From the NCBI GenBank assembly GCA_965247565.1, contig CBDFHF010000001.1:496001-560000 (forward strand): a DNA stretch of 64,000 nucleotides, in the 5' to 3' direction. The notes below the pieces were generated by a model. That model did no database searches, was not told the origin of the DNA, and saw only the letters and a list, made by a program, of their open reading frames with translations. This DNA comes from CBDFHF01 sp965247565 (GTDB taxonomy: Bacteria > Pseudomonadota > Gammaproteobacteria > Methylococcales > Methylomonadaceae). Within the stretch, counting starts at the first letter, position 1, and each line of letters starts with the position of its first letter. This document shows positions 35,149 through 44,144 of the stretch, in pieces. The position numbers were made by a program, and so were the translations under genes.

Positions 35149-36891
35149 ATGTCAACGTTCACAGATGAGGATATGCGTAAAATTCTGAAACCGTTAGAGG
35201 AATACTATGCGAATAACCCCAAAAAATTCATTTTGGGCCTGCAAAATTTCCAGAGCATCCGCGAATACACAGAAATTCCTTTGGCGCCGATAACTCTGAT
35301 TTATGGACAGAATTCGGCAGGAAAAAGCGCCATACACGATGGGCTTATTTTTGTCAGTGAATTTTTACAAAATGGAAAAGTACCTGGGGCTTTGTTAGAA
35401 CGCTGGGCGAATCGTAGCCGTAACGAAAGACCATTGAATAAGGGTTTTATCGGGCAAGCTGAAGATGTTGTCGTTAGCATTGAAGCTTGGGGTTGTTGGC
35501 AACCAATGGGCGACATTAATAAGGCTGGCACATCGATTCTTTCGGATTTATGGAATGACGAGATGAAGGAACCTCATAGGTTTCAATTTCGATTTCATTT
35601 TTCATACATTGAAAGCGATTATGTTATCGGTTGGGAATTAAGCGAACTTAGCCTTGCATTTGGACAAAATGTATTTTTAGCCTTTAAAAGTAATCAATAT
35701 GATGGATTCAAAGCTGAAGGTATTCTTTCTGTAAATACCCAGCATGTGTTATTTGATGTGCTTGGTAAGTTAGCTGGTCAATCATTAGCGGAAATGGCGA
35801 CAGAAACAACTTTCCTGAATGGAGATATTGAAGCTGACAAACAATGGCTGAATTTTAAAGACATCGGCCTTAAATATTATGGTTCAAAGTTGGAATTTGA
35901 ATGGCCAGAAAGCGTAGGAGATTATGATCAGGATTTAAATGATTATTTCCATATGGCAGCTACATTAAGAGGCTTACTAACAGGCATGCTTGTTATTCCA
36001 TCAATGATTGCAGCGCACCATTTAAAAATCATTTCAGTACCTCCATTACGTCCAGTCCCTAAAAAAGCTGAAGCATATTTTCATATTGCTTCATCAGATA
36101 ATAGTATATTCATTAACGAGGAGGATACTTGGATAATACTTGCGAGTGAAATCAGGGATAACGAAATTTTACATCTGGGAAATTTATTGCTACAGAATAA
36201 GAGCGCTATTGAGTCTGGTAGTATCTGCCTAGATTATATCAACCATGTGTTACAGCATCCACTTTTTCTTAATACTGGTTACGAAATTGTTGGTGAATGT
36301 CGATTTTTGCTTTCAGTAGAACAAATTAAGGCAATGATGGATGATGATAACGATAATATAAGCTATTGGGGGCAATATATTGATGCTGAAGTCAAATTAA
36401 AACTGAGATATATTCCAGATGATTTTATAGTTGAAATAGAGGATGTTGGTGTGGGTATTTCTCAAATAATACCAGTGCTCTGCGCAATATCCAATTCAGG
36501 GGGGGCTTATATTCACCAGCCTGAGCTGCATTTACATCCAAAACAGCAGTCACACTTAGGTGATATATTTATTGAACGGATTAATGAAGAATTAAATAAT
36601 GAATACCGAGTCAATACGGACTCTGATTTCAATAGGTTTTTCTTTATTGAAACTCATAGCGAACATATTCTGCTTAGAATATTACGCCGCATTAGAGAAA
36701 GTCATCGTAGTCAGATAAAAAATAAATTATTTGGATTTACTTCTGATCAGCTTTGCGTTTTGTATGTAGACAAGGATAAAAATGGCGATAGCCAAATTAT
36801 GCAGTTAAGAGTTGCCGATAATGGCGAGTTTATCGATCGTTGGCCTCATGGCTTTTTCACCGAACGGGACGAGGATTTGTTCGATGAATGA
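35149..36891 (+). CDS. DUF3696-type AAA/SMC-like ATPase
   Basis: This 580-residue protein has an ABC/SMC-type ATPase head. Walker A is GQNSAGKSA (G53-S60), the signature-like element VGVGISQIIPVL lies near residue 430, Walker B/catalytic Glu is HQPELHLHP (about 456-464) and the H-loop-like FIETHSEHILLR follows. It ends with GEFIDRWPHGFFTERDEDLF, the DUF3696 C-terminal motif. Such ATPases act in several anti-phage systems as sensors or effectors' partners. AAGGAAG lies before the ATG. The downstream gene overlaps its last 8 nt. Confidence 0.85.
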   Translation: MSTFTDEDMRKILKPLEEYYANNPKKFILGLQNFQSIREYTEIPLAPITLIYGQNSAGKSAIHDGLIFVSEFLQNGKVPGALLERWANRSRNERPLNKGFIGQAEDVVVSIEAWGCWQPMGDINKAGTSILSDLWNDEMKEPHRFQFRFHFSYIESDYVIGWELSELSLAFGQNVFLAFKSNQYDGFKAEGILSVNTQHVLFDVLGKLAGQSLAEMATETTFLNGDIEADKQWLNFKDIGLKYYGSKLEFEWPESVGDYDQDLNDYFHMAATLRGLLTGMLVIPSMIAAHHLKIISVPPLRPVPKKAEAYFHIASSDNSIFINEEDTWIILASEIRDNEILHLGNLLLQNKSAIESGSICLDYINHVLQHPLFLNTGYEIVGECRFLLSVEQIKAMMDDDNDNISYWGQYIDAEVKLKLRYIPDDFIVEIEDVGVGISQIIPVLCAISNSGGAYIHQPELHLHPKQQSHLGDIFIERINEELNNEYRVNTDSDFNRFFFIETHSEHILLRILRRIRESHRSQIKNKLFGFTSDQLCVLYVDKDKNGDSQIMQLRVADNGEFIDRWPHGFFTERDEDLFDE

Positions 36892-37768
36892 TGAGTTTGC
36901 CATTGAACCGACTGCTTTTGAAAATACAATGCAGCTCAAGTATGTTTTGGAGAAATTTGGTTTTCATCAGGGTAGATTTATTGTTGGGATCCCCTCAAAA
37001 TGGATTAAACAGGTTCACGATCATGTTCTTAAATTTCCAGATCTCGAACAAGCAAGAGCGCGCAGATTACTCGAACGTGTTAAGCATGCGGTGATCAAAC
37101 CGGGGGATTTAGGCTTTGATTCGTCGCTACCCTGGATTGAAAATGCCAATTGTATTTCTCATGCGATTTCACTTCGCGGAGTAATTGCGACATCTCCAAA
37201 TTCTTTCGGTTATCCAACTCTACATGATGTCGATGACGATTTTTTTGGATCAAGTTTTGATGCGCGTATTGTTGGGAACGCTGAAAATTATGCGAATATA
37301 ACCAGACATCTTCTTAAATCTAGTCAGGAAATTATAATTGTCGATCCCTATCTGCGACTGGATAGACCTGCATGCGAATCGGTTATTAAACGCTTTCTAT
37401 CAATCGGTCAAATGGATTCAACTGCAAAGCAGTTTGTATTTTGGACTAGGGAAAAAGAGGCGGGTATTAAAGGTTATGATCGGATGTTAAAAGATAAATA
37501 TCTTTCATGCTTGGAATTAAAATCGACATTAACTGTAAAGCTGGTTGATGACGGAAATTCAAATGAAAAAATGCATGCACGGCTATTGTTATCAACTTTA
37601 GGTGGATTGAGATTTGATCACGGATTTGAAGATTTTAAAGATAATCGGCAAGTTGATATATCTCTCGTTACTAAGCAAGCGCATGATGCTCATTGCAAAT
37701 GGTACCTCGATCCTATTTCCACAAATGATTTTATTATTTTGGAAACACATGTTGTTGGTTATCAATGA
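36884..37768 (+). CDS. Putative PLD-like effector of the ATPase cassette
   Basis: This 294-residue protein starts at the ATG overlapping the ATPase stop by 8 nt, a sign of translational coupling. The C-terminal half contains SSQEIIIVDPYLRLD and later EKMHARLLLSTLGGLRFDHGF, the layout of a PLD-like domain (strand-DPY, then H-x-K/R-x-L-lst-GG). The canonical HKD lysine is replaced by Arg and only one motif copy is visible, so catalysis is uncertain. The N-terminal 110 residues are unfamiliar. With its ATPase partner it may be a nuclease-like effector; this is inference from domain look and operon context. Confidence 0.65.
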   Translation: MNDEFAIEPTAFENTMQLKYVLEKFGFHQGRFIVGIPSKWIKQVHDHVLKFPDLEQARARRLLERVKHAVIKPGDLGFDSSLPWIENANCISHAISLRGVIATSPNSFGYPTLHDVDDDFFGSSFDARIVGNAENYANITRHLLKSSQEIIIVDPYLRLDRPACESVIKRFLSIGQMDSTAKQFVFWTREKEAGIKGYDRMLKDKYLSCLELKSTLTVKLVDDGNSNEKMHARLLLSTLGGLRFDHGFEDFKDNRQVDISLVTKQAHDAHCKWYLDPISTNDFIILETHVVGYQ

Positions 37769-38808
37769 AGCCGACTTGGTTTGCTTTTGAGCACTCGCGA
37801 ACCAGCGAGAAACCTTGAGTATAAGTCTTGCGATCATCCTTAATATAGTTGGAAGGTAGGAAGCCATTCTACTGCTGTCACTGACAGTCGAAACACAGTT
37901 GTCAACTTTTGGCCGATCCCAGATGTTTGATTGGAGAAATACTGGTAACTTCAAGTGGCCGCTTTCGATAATTATGGATGGCTTTCTTTAATTGACCATA
38001 CACAACTACTCCGAAGCCGGTGAAGTAGGAGCAAACGATCCCGCCGATTGGCCAAGCTAAACTAGTTGCTCAGGACAAGGCTACTGGGCACGCTTTGGAT
38101 AATGTATTAAAAACTGAACTTGAAACTACTCTGAAAGCCGGTGGCCCTGTGATGTTCATTAGTATCTGTAAGACTAGAGCTCCGGAGCTCGCTGTAGCGG
38201 TATCCACGGAGCAAACCTATAAATAAGGCGTGTCAGCCTGAAAAATCGCAATCCGGTTTTAGGGACTGCTAACGCCTGGCAAAAGCCATCACGGCAATCT
38301 TGTTTAGTAGCGGCCAATACTATGGAATCGTCACTCTTTTGTACCCTTTATGCCCTTTAGGATGAATTGCCAGCTGGCACCGTTTATTTCGAAATAAAAA
38401 GGCCTATCCATTAATCTGAACAGCGATATAACCAATCTTGGTTATTGTTGAAATCCAAATAGCGTTAGTAAGTAAACCGCTGGCTCCTTTGATAGCGCTA
38501 TTTCTTCAAGGTTGTACTGATAAATGCTGTCGCTTTTTCCACAAGGATACTATTCCGATTTTTGAATAGCTTGGCCAAGCAAGCCTTTCTAGCTTTGTTC
38601 CGGGCAATAGGTTGATTTAGAATACCGACCAGTTCGTTGATCTGTACCTGACTGCTTTCCATGCGCGTCAAAATGAATTGAGCATTGTTTACATTTCAAC
38701 AAGCTAAATCAACCTTCTCTATTGTTTGTTATGTACAGAGAAAATTACAACTACAAGGCCAAGCTATTTAAGCCTTTGCTTAGAAGCCATGACCCATGAG
38801 GTTATCCT
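37769..38808. other. Gene-free spacer with pseudogene relics
   Basis: 1,040 bp separate the cassette from the signalling cluster. It contains a frameshifted DUF3365 fragment at 38041-38360 (listed separately). A minus-strand 48-codon open stretch at 38520-38663 (begins MESSQVQINELVG) has no recognised family and looks like another relic. No intact gene, tRNA or clear transposon end was found. Confidence 0.55.
38041..38360 (+). pseudogene. Frameshifted DUF3365 (Tll0287-like haem sensor) fragment
   Basis: Frame 1 reads ALDNVLKTELETTLKAGGPV, then a segment ISICKTRAPELAVAVSTEQTYK before a TAA. One frame on, RVSLKNRNPVLGTANAWQKP continues the same family pattern. Together they match the DUF3365 core (LK-EL--A---GGP--AI--CK--AP--A, then GR-SLK-RNP-NA--AW). 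A single missing base near 38222 separates the two parts, the start is gone and the family's CxxCH end is absent. So this is a decayed 5'- and 3'-truncated gene. Confidence 0.75.
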
Positions 38809-39723
38809 GTGGAAAACCATATCTTTAAATACGTAATGCCTATTTTTCTATGGGTAATACTGCTGTTGAACTCACAAGGCTGCGCCAGAAGACCGGCATT
38901 ACCGGATGAGAAAACCATCCCATTAAGCCACCAGCTGCCGATAGATGGTTTATGGCGATTTACCGGCGGCAAGGCCAATTCCATATTCCGTATTGAAAAA
39001 GGGCGAATGTATTTTTTTGAAAAGCGAAAGCCTTTACCAAAAAACAGCCCACTGCGAACGCAGGCAACAGCCAAGGAATCCAAGATTCGGTCCGTTGTAG
39101 ATTTAAGCAGTCGCCCCGGCGAAATAATTGCTAAAGATATCAAAGAAGTTTTCCAACCGTTAACTTATCGATGCCTGTCACTTTCCTATGCTGAACAAAA
39201 TCATTCATACGAGTATGTGTATTCAGAAATAAAAATTGTCTCTGATACCCAAATTGTATTAACCATACTACCTAATGCGTTAACCGGATTAAGTCAGAAA
39301 ATTGAAGAAAGCTTTTGGCGGGAAAGTTTGGATAACCAAACATCCTTTGACCAAGCCTTGCTTGCTGCTGAAAAACGCGGTTTCCCGGTTAACAGAGATG
39401 TTCTGGGAAAGATAGAGCAACAAAATTTCGCCAAGCAAAACGTCAGAGTCCCTAAAGATCAAAGCAAGACTAAAGCAAACCGCAAGCAGAAAGTGCTTAA
39501 AGTTCCCCTGGAGAAAATGGAGTCAAACGGCAAATTATCTCAATCTGCCAGAGAGTTCATCGAGCAAGCTGTACAAAATGCCAAGGAGGCCAATGGCTAC
39601 GTAACCATCAATTATCCACCCAGTGCGCCAAATTCTGTGATACGGTCTTTGACCAAAATTGGTGTGGAGGCGGATATTGATTTCAATATAAACACCTATG
39701 AACTTGTGATCACTAAACCCTAG
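38809..39723 (+). CDS. Lipoprotein-like protein at head of phospho-signalling cluster
   Basis: This 304-residue protein starts at GTG 38809 with GAGG 8 nt upstream. A hydrophobic signal (MPIFLWVILLLNSQGC) ends in a cysteine near residue 25 that fits a weak lipobox. The mature protein has a beta-rich N-terminal half and a linker rich in Lys/Gln (about residues 205-235). The last 60 residues (from LSQSAREFIEQAVQNAKEAN) form a small alpha/beta unit. No family is recognised. It precedes the FHA-protease gene by 137 nt and is probably the periplasmic partner of that cluster. Confidence 0.65.
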   Translation: MENHIFKYVMPIFLWVILLLNSQGCARRPALPDEKTIPLSHQLPIDGLWRFTGGKANSIFRIEKGRMYFFEKRKPLPKNSPLRTQATAKESKIRSVVDLSSRPGEIIAKDIKEVFQPLTYRCLSLSYAEQNHSYEYVYSEIKIVSDTQIVLTILPNALTGLSQKIEESFWRESLDNQTSFDQALLAAEKRGFPVNRDVLGKIEQQNFAKQNVRVPKDQSKTKANRKQKVLKVPLEKMESNGKLSQSAREFIEQAVQNAKEANGYVTINYPPSAPNSVIRSLTKIGVEADIDFNINTYELVITKP

Positions 39724-39860
39724 ATTCTTAGCCTGACTGCTGTTTTAATAGGAGGCGTTAACGATAGAACAACGCGACATAGAGAGAATGACTAATTTTT
39801 ACGGTGTGGCTTTTCGTGTCAGCCACGTCATGTGCGGCTTTCAAGAAAACAGGCGGATTT

Positions 39861-41639
39861 ATGCAAAAAATAATTATTAAACACATCAAAGGATCGAAGG
39901 CCAATCAGACAGAAGCTTTCGAATTACCTATCACAGAGCTTAGTTTGGGTCGGAATGCGACAGCCGATATTCGCTTCGATCCGGATCGCGATGATATCGT
40001 CGGTAGAACCCACGCAAAAATTATCCCAACCCCAGACATCCCGTTCGGCTATATATTGACTGACCTTAACAGTCGAAATGGCAGTTTTATAAATGGAAAT
40101 CGGGTTTTGGGTTCCTCTCCCATTAACCCCGGAGATGTGATCAAGCTTGGAGAAACAGGGCCGGAACTGGTTTTTGATATTGATCCACGACCTGAGCTAC
40201 AGCCGAAACCGACCCGATTCGACCAGGCACCGCCACTGACTCGTGAGAGCCAAACTCCAACTGCTACTTCATCAATAACTACTTCGATACCAAACTCGGC
40301 ATCTACGCCCGGATCGATTGGCCGTAATACGGTGGAACGACTTATTTCTGAAACACGGTCAGATACCCGTAAAAAAATCATCAATACCGTATCAGTTATA
40401 GTGGCGTTGATTTTAATGGTAGCGGGTTATTTGCTTTATAAAAGCGACAAGAGTCATGATGAACTGGTTAGCGCTTTCACTAAAAAAGAGCAGGTAACTA
40501 ACGAAGAAATTCAGACCTTGCAAGATAAAATCGAAAACACTAGCCAGAAAGGCATGACACCAAGCCAGATTGCCGAGGAATATTCGCAATCAACAGTTTA
40601 CATAGAAGCTAGTTGGAAACTAATTTACATACCGACAGGCGGTCAACTTTACCAAAAGGTTGAATGCAGTAGTCGCAACAAGCGTGGAAAATGTTTAGAC
40701 AAAATCTTGCCTTGGTATATTTCAATAGGTGATACGGTCGAGCCTTGGTTGATGACAGCAGATAAAGGACCGGACGGCGCCTATCTTTCTATTGGCAATA
40801 GCGGACAGGGTTCAGGGTTTGTGGTTACAGAGGACGGGTTTATTTTGACCAATCGGCATGTAGCTTCAAGTTGGGAGACAAGATACTCGGGGTTATCTCT
40901 TCCCGGATATTTGGTTGTTTGTCCAGATTTGGCCTGTGCTAAACCCAAAGTTAAATTACTGGAAAATAATGAATCCAATAGTCAACTTATCGCTTCCCTG
41001 AGCGCCTGGGTTCCTTCCCAAACCAAGACATTGGGAGGGAAGCCAATGAAGGGAAAACGACTGGAGGGGCGCAATGATTATCTGGATGTAACGTTTCCCA
41101 ATACGCGCACCCGAATTCCTGCGCATGTGGTCAGAATATCCGACATCGCCGATGTGGCTATGATTAAGATTGATATCCCACAAAAACAGCGGCCCGTCGT
41201 TTTAGGTGGTGATGATATTTTGGGAGGTGATGATAATGTTCAGCCCGGTGATGCTATCACGGTGACCGGCTATCCTGCGGTTTCTCCGGATGTCGCGGTC
41301 AAAATAAGTTCTCAGGATCCGATGAATCGCTCCGAAGAGTGGCGTGTTATTCCCAAACCCACTGTATCGGCATCTACAATTTCTAAAATAATCAATGGCC
41401 AGGCCAAAATAGTCGGTGATACAACGTCAGGATATTTTAGTGAAATGGGTGATGTCTATCAATTGAATCTGAATACGACAGGAGCAGGCAACAGTGGTGG
41501 TCCGGTGTTCAACGATCAAGGCCGGGTTATTGGTCTGTTTACCTATGGAAACCGAGATGCCAGCGGAATTCAGAACAGCTTTGCAGTTCCTATTAAGTAC
41601 GGCCAAGAGATTATGGGTGTGCAAACTATCATGAAGTGA
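39861..41639 (+). CDS. FHA domain-transmembrane-trypsin-like serine protease
   Basis: This 592-residue protein joins a cytoplasmic FHA domain (residues about 5-105; GRTHAKI and LNSRNGSFINGNR bind phosphothreonine) to a Pro/Ser/Thr linker. One transmembrane helix (about 172-193) and a periplasmic chymotrypsin/HtrA-like protease follow. The triad is H333 in TNRHVAS, D431 in DVAMIKID and S545 in GNSGGPV. Four cysteines are present in the extracytoplasmic part. The ATG at 39861 with AGGCGGA upstream is preferred over 39804. Phospho-dependent docking inside the cell could control proteolysis outside. The adjacent PP2C and kinase genes supply the phosphorylation cycle. Confidence 0.86.
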   Translation: MQKIIIKHIKGSKANQTEAFELPITELSLGRNATADIRFDPDRDDIVGRTHAKIIPTPDIPFGYILTDLNSRNGSFINGNRVLGSSPINPGDVIKLGETGPELVFDIDPRPELQPKPTRFDQAPPLTRESQTPTATSSITTSIPNSASTPGSIGRNTVERLISETRSDTRKKIINTVSVIVALILMVAGYLLYKSDKSHDELVSAFTKKEQVTNEEIQTLQDKIENTSQKGMTPSQIAEEYSQSTVYIEASWKLIYIPTGGQLYQKVECSSRNKRGKCLDKILPWYISIGDTVEPWLMTADKGPDGAYLSIGNSGQGSGFVVTEDGFILTNRHVASSWETRYSGLSLPGYLVVCPDLACAKPKVKLLENNESNSQLIASLSAWVPSQTKTLGGKPMKGKRLEGRNDYLDVTFPNTRTRIPAHVVRISDIADVAMIKIDIPQKQRPVVLGGDDILGGDDNVQPGDAITVTGYPAVSPDVAVKISSQDPMNRSEEWRVIPKPTVSASTISKIINGQAKIVGDTTSGYFSEMGDVYQLNLNTTGAGNSGGPVFNDQGRVIGLFTYGNRDASGIQNSFAVPIKYGQEIMGVQTIMK

Positions 41640-41640
41640 G

Positions 41641-42468
41641 ATGTTTCAGTTTCTCAAGCGGTTGCGCTCAGGAACCCAAGGGATCGACAATTATAAAATT
41701 GAGGTGTCTATAGCCAGTGACACCGGTTGCTGCCGATCTAACAATGAAGATAGCGTGCAAGTCTTCTCACCTGAGGCTAATCCGGAATCCGCTTTGGCTA
41801 TTGTTGCCGATGGTATGGGCGGGCATAACGGTGGAGAGATTGCTAGTCGTGAGGCTGTAGCGGAAATCGGTTCCTATTATTTGCGTAATATTTCAGCTAA
41901 CCCTCTGAAAAAATTAAGTAACTGCTTTTTAAAAGCCAATACTCGCGTGTTCACTCTTGCAGATCAACATCCTGAATGGTCCGGCATGGGTACAACAGCA
42001 ACAGCTTTGTTGGTTGCCAAGGGCATGGCCAACTATGCGCATGTGGGTGATTCTAGGCTTTATCGGCTTGGCAAAACTTCAATGGAGCAGCTTTCTTCTG
42101 ACCATACGTTGGTTGCAGAGTGGGTTATGGAGGGAGTAATTTCTCGGGAAGAAGCCGAAAATCATCCTGATCGCAATATTATTACCCGAGCTATCGGTAC
42201 CAGGTCTGCGATTGAAGTGGAAGTTTGCAAAAGTGAATGGCCAATCCAAATCGGAGACCTTTATTTACTGTGCTCAGACGGTCTTTACGACTTGGTTACG
42301 GATTTAGAAATTGAATCTATCTTACGGGAAAATCAATTAAACGAAGCCTGTGAGGCGCTCATTGCCACGGCAAAAAACAGGGGCGGATACGATAATATTT
42401 CGGTCATCCTGCTGGCTATTCGGGAAAAACAGATTGTCCCGATCGAACCGCCGCTTACCAAAATATAG
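41641..42468 (+). CDS. PP2C-family Ser/Thr protein phosphatase
   Basis: This 275-residue protein has all PPM/PP2C metal-binding motifs: CRSNNEDS, VADGMGGHNGGE, GTTATALL, GDSRLYRL, SDGLYDLV and the final GYDNISVI. It is soluble and matches PppA/PstP-like phosphatases. It begins 1 nt after the protease stop and is followed 13 nt later by the kinase, so the three form one operon. It should reverse the kinase's phosphorylation. Confidence 0.94.
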   Translation: MFQFLKRLRSGTQGIDNYKIEVSIASDTGCCRSNNEDSVQVFSPEANPESALAIVADGMGGHNGGEIASREAVAEIGSYYLRNISANPLKKLSNCFLKANTRVFTLADQHPEWSGMGTTATALLVAKGMANYAHVGDSRLYRLGKTSMEQLSSDHTLVAEWVMEGVISREEAENHPDRNIITRAIGTRSAIEVEVCKSEWPIQIGDLYLLCSDGLYDLVTDLEIESILRENQLNEACEALIATAKNRGGYDNISVILLAIREKQIVPIEPPLTKI

Positions 42469-42481
42469 AATAGTCGCGACT

Positions 42482-44041
42482 ATGGAACAGATCGGTAACT
42501 ACACGATATTGCAAAAGCTTGGCGAAGGAGGCATGGGAGAAGTTTTTAAAGGTGTCGATACCATGCTGGAACGGGAAGTTGCAATCAAGGTACTCCGGCC
42601 AGAATTAAGTCAGCGTGAAGACGTTCTGCAACGCTTCCGCAGCGAGGCGGTAGCTTTAGGTCGATTGAATCATCCCAACGTAGCGACGGTTTACAGTTTT
42701 GCAAGAGACGGTGATCGCTACTATATGGCTCTGGAGTTTGTGAACGGTGAAGGTTTGGATAAGTTGATCGACAAGCGCGGACGGCTCACCTGGTTGGAGG
42801 CAGTTCAATTCGCTTGTGCCGCTCTGGAGGGTTTAGAGCATGCGCACCGCCTCAATGTAATCCATCGAGATGTAAAACCGGCCAATATTCTTGTCGCGTA
42901 TACCGGCGCGGTGAAAATAATGGATTTCGGTATTGCTCGAATCCTGGAGCGAGCACATCAGACGCGGCAGGGCTATTTAGTTGGCACGTTAGAATATATG
43001 TCACCGGAGCAAATACAGGGGATTGAAGTAGATGCCAGATCCGATATCTACTCTCTGGGTATTGTTCTCTATGAAATGTTGACAGGCCGATTGCCCTTCC
43101 AAAAAGACACTGAATACGATCTCTTAAAATCGCAAATCGAGGAGTCACCGCCATCGCCGCGTATTTACGCGCCGGATATTCCAAAGGTCTTGGAAAAGAT
43201 CGTATTGAAAACTTTGGCTAAGAAACCGAATGATCGCTTCAATAGTGCCCAGGAGTGTCTGTTTGCATTACATCAGATAACCGTTGATGGTCCGCATGAA
43301 CAGAGTGTTATTCGTGAGACTCGCCTTATATCCCCTAAGGTTTTTACTCAGCTGAGTATGGAAAAATTTTGGAAAACCGAGGCAAACAAGCTGTGGCTTC
43401 GGTTTCGTGAGCTGCTATCAAATTATCCAATACCTGCGTTGTCAATTTTGGTGCTGTTATTGGTACTGGCAAGCTTTTTCTTTTTATCCGACCCGAAAGT
43501 AACAGAAAATGAAAAAGGCATTACGCCACAGCAAACGCCTAGTCTGAATCTGAACAAGCCAGCACCTTCGGTCATTCCTGAAAATGAACACGTCCAATTT
43601 GTGCCTGCCCAACAGTTACAAAGCGAAGAATCGAAGAAGGAGATGCCCAATATTCCAACCGCTCCGATCAATCTACCTGAGAATCCGCCGACCGCTATAT
43701 TAGAACAGCCCCCCAAATCTGTGCCGCCCTCTATCGACCAAAAGGAAGCAGTACGCCCTGTTAAACAGGAAAAACGCAAATCAGATTCTGTAAATCGAAA
43801 GCTTACTTCACCAAAAACGCCGACAAAGCCCTATAGAATGCCAGCTAAGCAGAATTTGTCTCGTTCTAAGACCGACGCCAGTTTGGATGAAGATGCCGAC
43901 TATTGGCGACGCATTGAAAGAAAATACTCATCCAGGAAACGATCCAAACCAGATGCTAACCCGCGCCAACAAGAAGATGAAAATGCGGATTACTGGCGGA
44001 GTATTGATCGTAAAACTTCAGAATTTTTAAAAAGACAATAA
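42482..44041 (+). CDS. Membrane eukaryotic-like Ser/Thr protein kinase
   Basis: This 519-residue protein has a full kinase domain: glycine loop LGEGGMGEVFKG, ATP-lysine K36, catalytic HRDVKPAN (D130), metal-binding DFGIA (D148) and YMSPEQ. A transmembrane helix (about 315-336) follows, then a Pro/Lys/Glu-rich tail of about 180 residues outside the membrane. The tail ends with two copies of an ADYWR-I-RK unit (residues 471-480 and 501-510). It lacks PASTA domains. The start at 42482 is the family start; an upstream in-frame ATG lies inside the phosphatase gene. Its likely target is the FHA-protease or itself. Confidence 0.94.
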   Translation: MEQIGNYTILQKLGEGGMGEVFKGVDTMLEREVAIKVLRPELSQREDVLQRFRSEAVALGRLNHPNVATVYSFARDGDRYYMALEFVNGEGLDKLIDKRGRLTWLEAVQFACAALEGLEHAHRLNVIHRDVKPANILVAYTGAVKIMDFGIARILERAHQTRQGYLVGTLEYMSPEQIQGIEVDARSDIYSLGIVLYEMLTGRLPFQKDTEYDLLKSQIEESPPSPRIYAPDIPKVLEKIVLKTLAKKPNDRFNSAQECLFALHQITVDGPHEQSVIRETRLISPKVFTQLSMEKFWKTEANKLWLRFRELLSNYPIPALSILVLLLVLASFFFLSDPKVTENEKGITPQQTPSLNLNKPAPSVIPENEHVQFVPAQQLQSEESKKEMPNIPTAPINLPENPPTAILEQPPKSVPPSIDQKEAVRPVKQEKRKSDSVNRKLTSPKTPTKPYRMPAKQNLSRSKTDASLDEDADYWRRIERKYSSRKRSKPDANPRQQEDENADYWRSIDRKTSEFLKRQ

Positions 44042-44051
44042 GGGTTCTTAT

Positions 44052-44067
44052 GTCTAACAATTTAGAC
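44052..44067 (+). terminator. Weak AT-rich hairpin after kinase gene
   Basis: GTCTAA/TTAGAC with a 4-nt loop, 10 nt after the kinase stop, followed by TTAATTTAAT. Probably the end of the cluster transcript; stability is low. Confidence 0.4.
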
Positions 44068-44144
44068 TTAATTTAATAGACTGATACTTTAATACGCAGA
44101 GCAGGGCATCTGGGTGGCGGATGCGGCGAATTGAGCAAATCTGA

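Noticed and set aside
37598..37954. 118-codon minus-strand open frame at the end of the PLD-like gene
   Set aside because: Half of it is antisense to the PLD-like coding sequence and the rest is low-information spacer; no start signal.
38809..44041. Type VI secretion regulatory module (PpkA/PppA/Fha)
   Set aside because: The kinase, phosphatase and FHA parts are similar in kind, but no Tss gene is present and the FHA protein is a fused protease, so a T6SS label is not supported.
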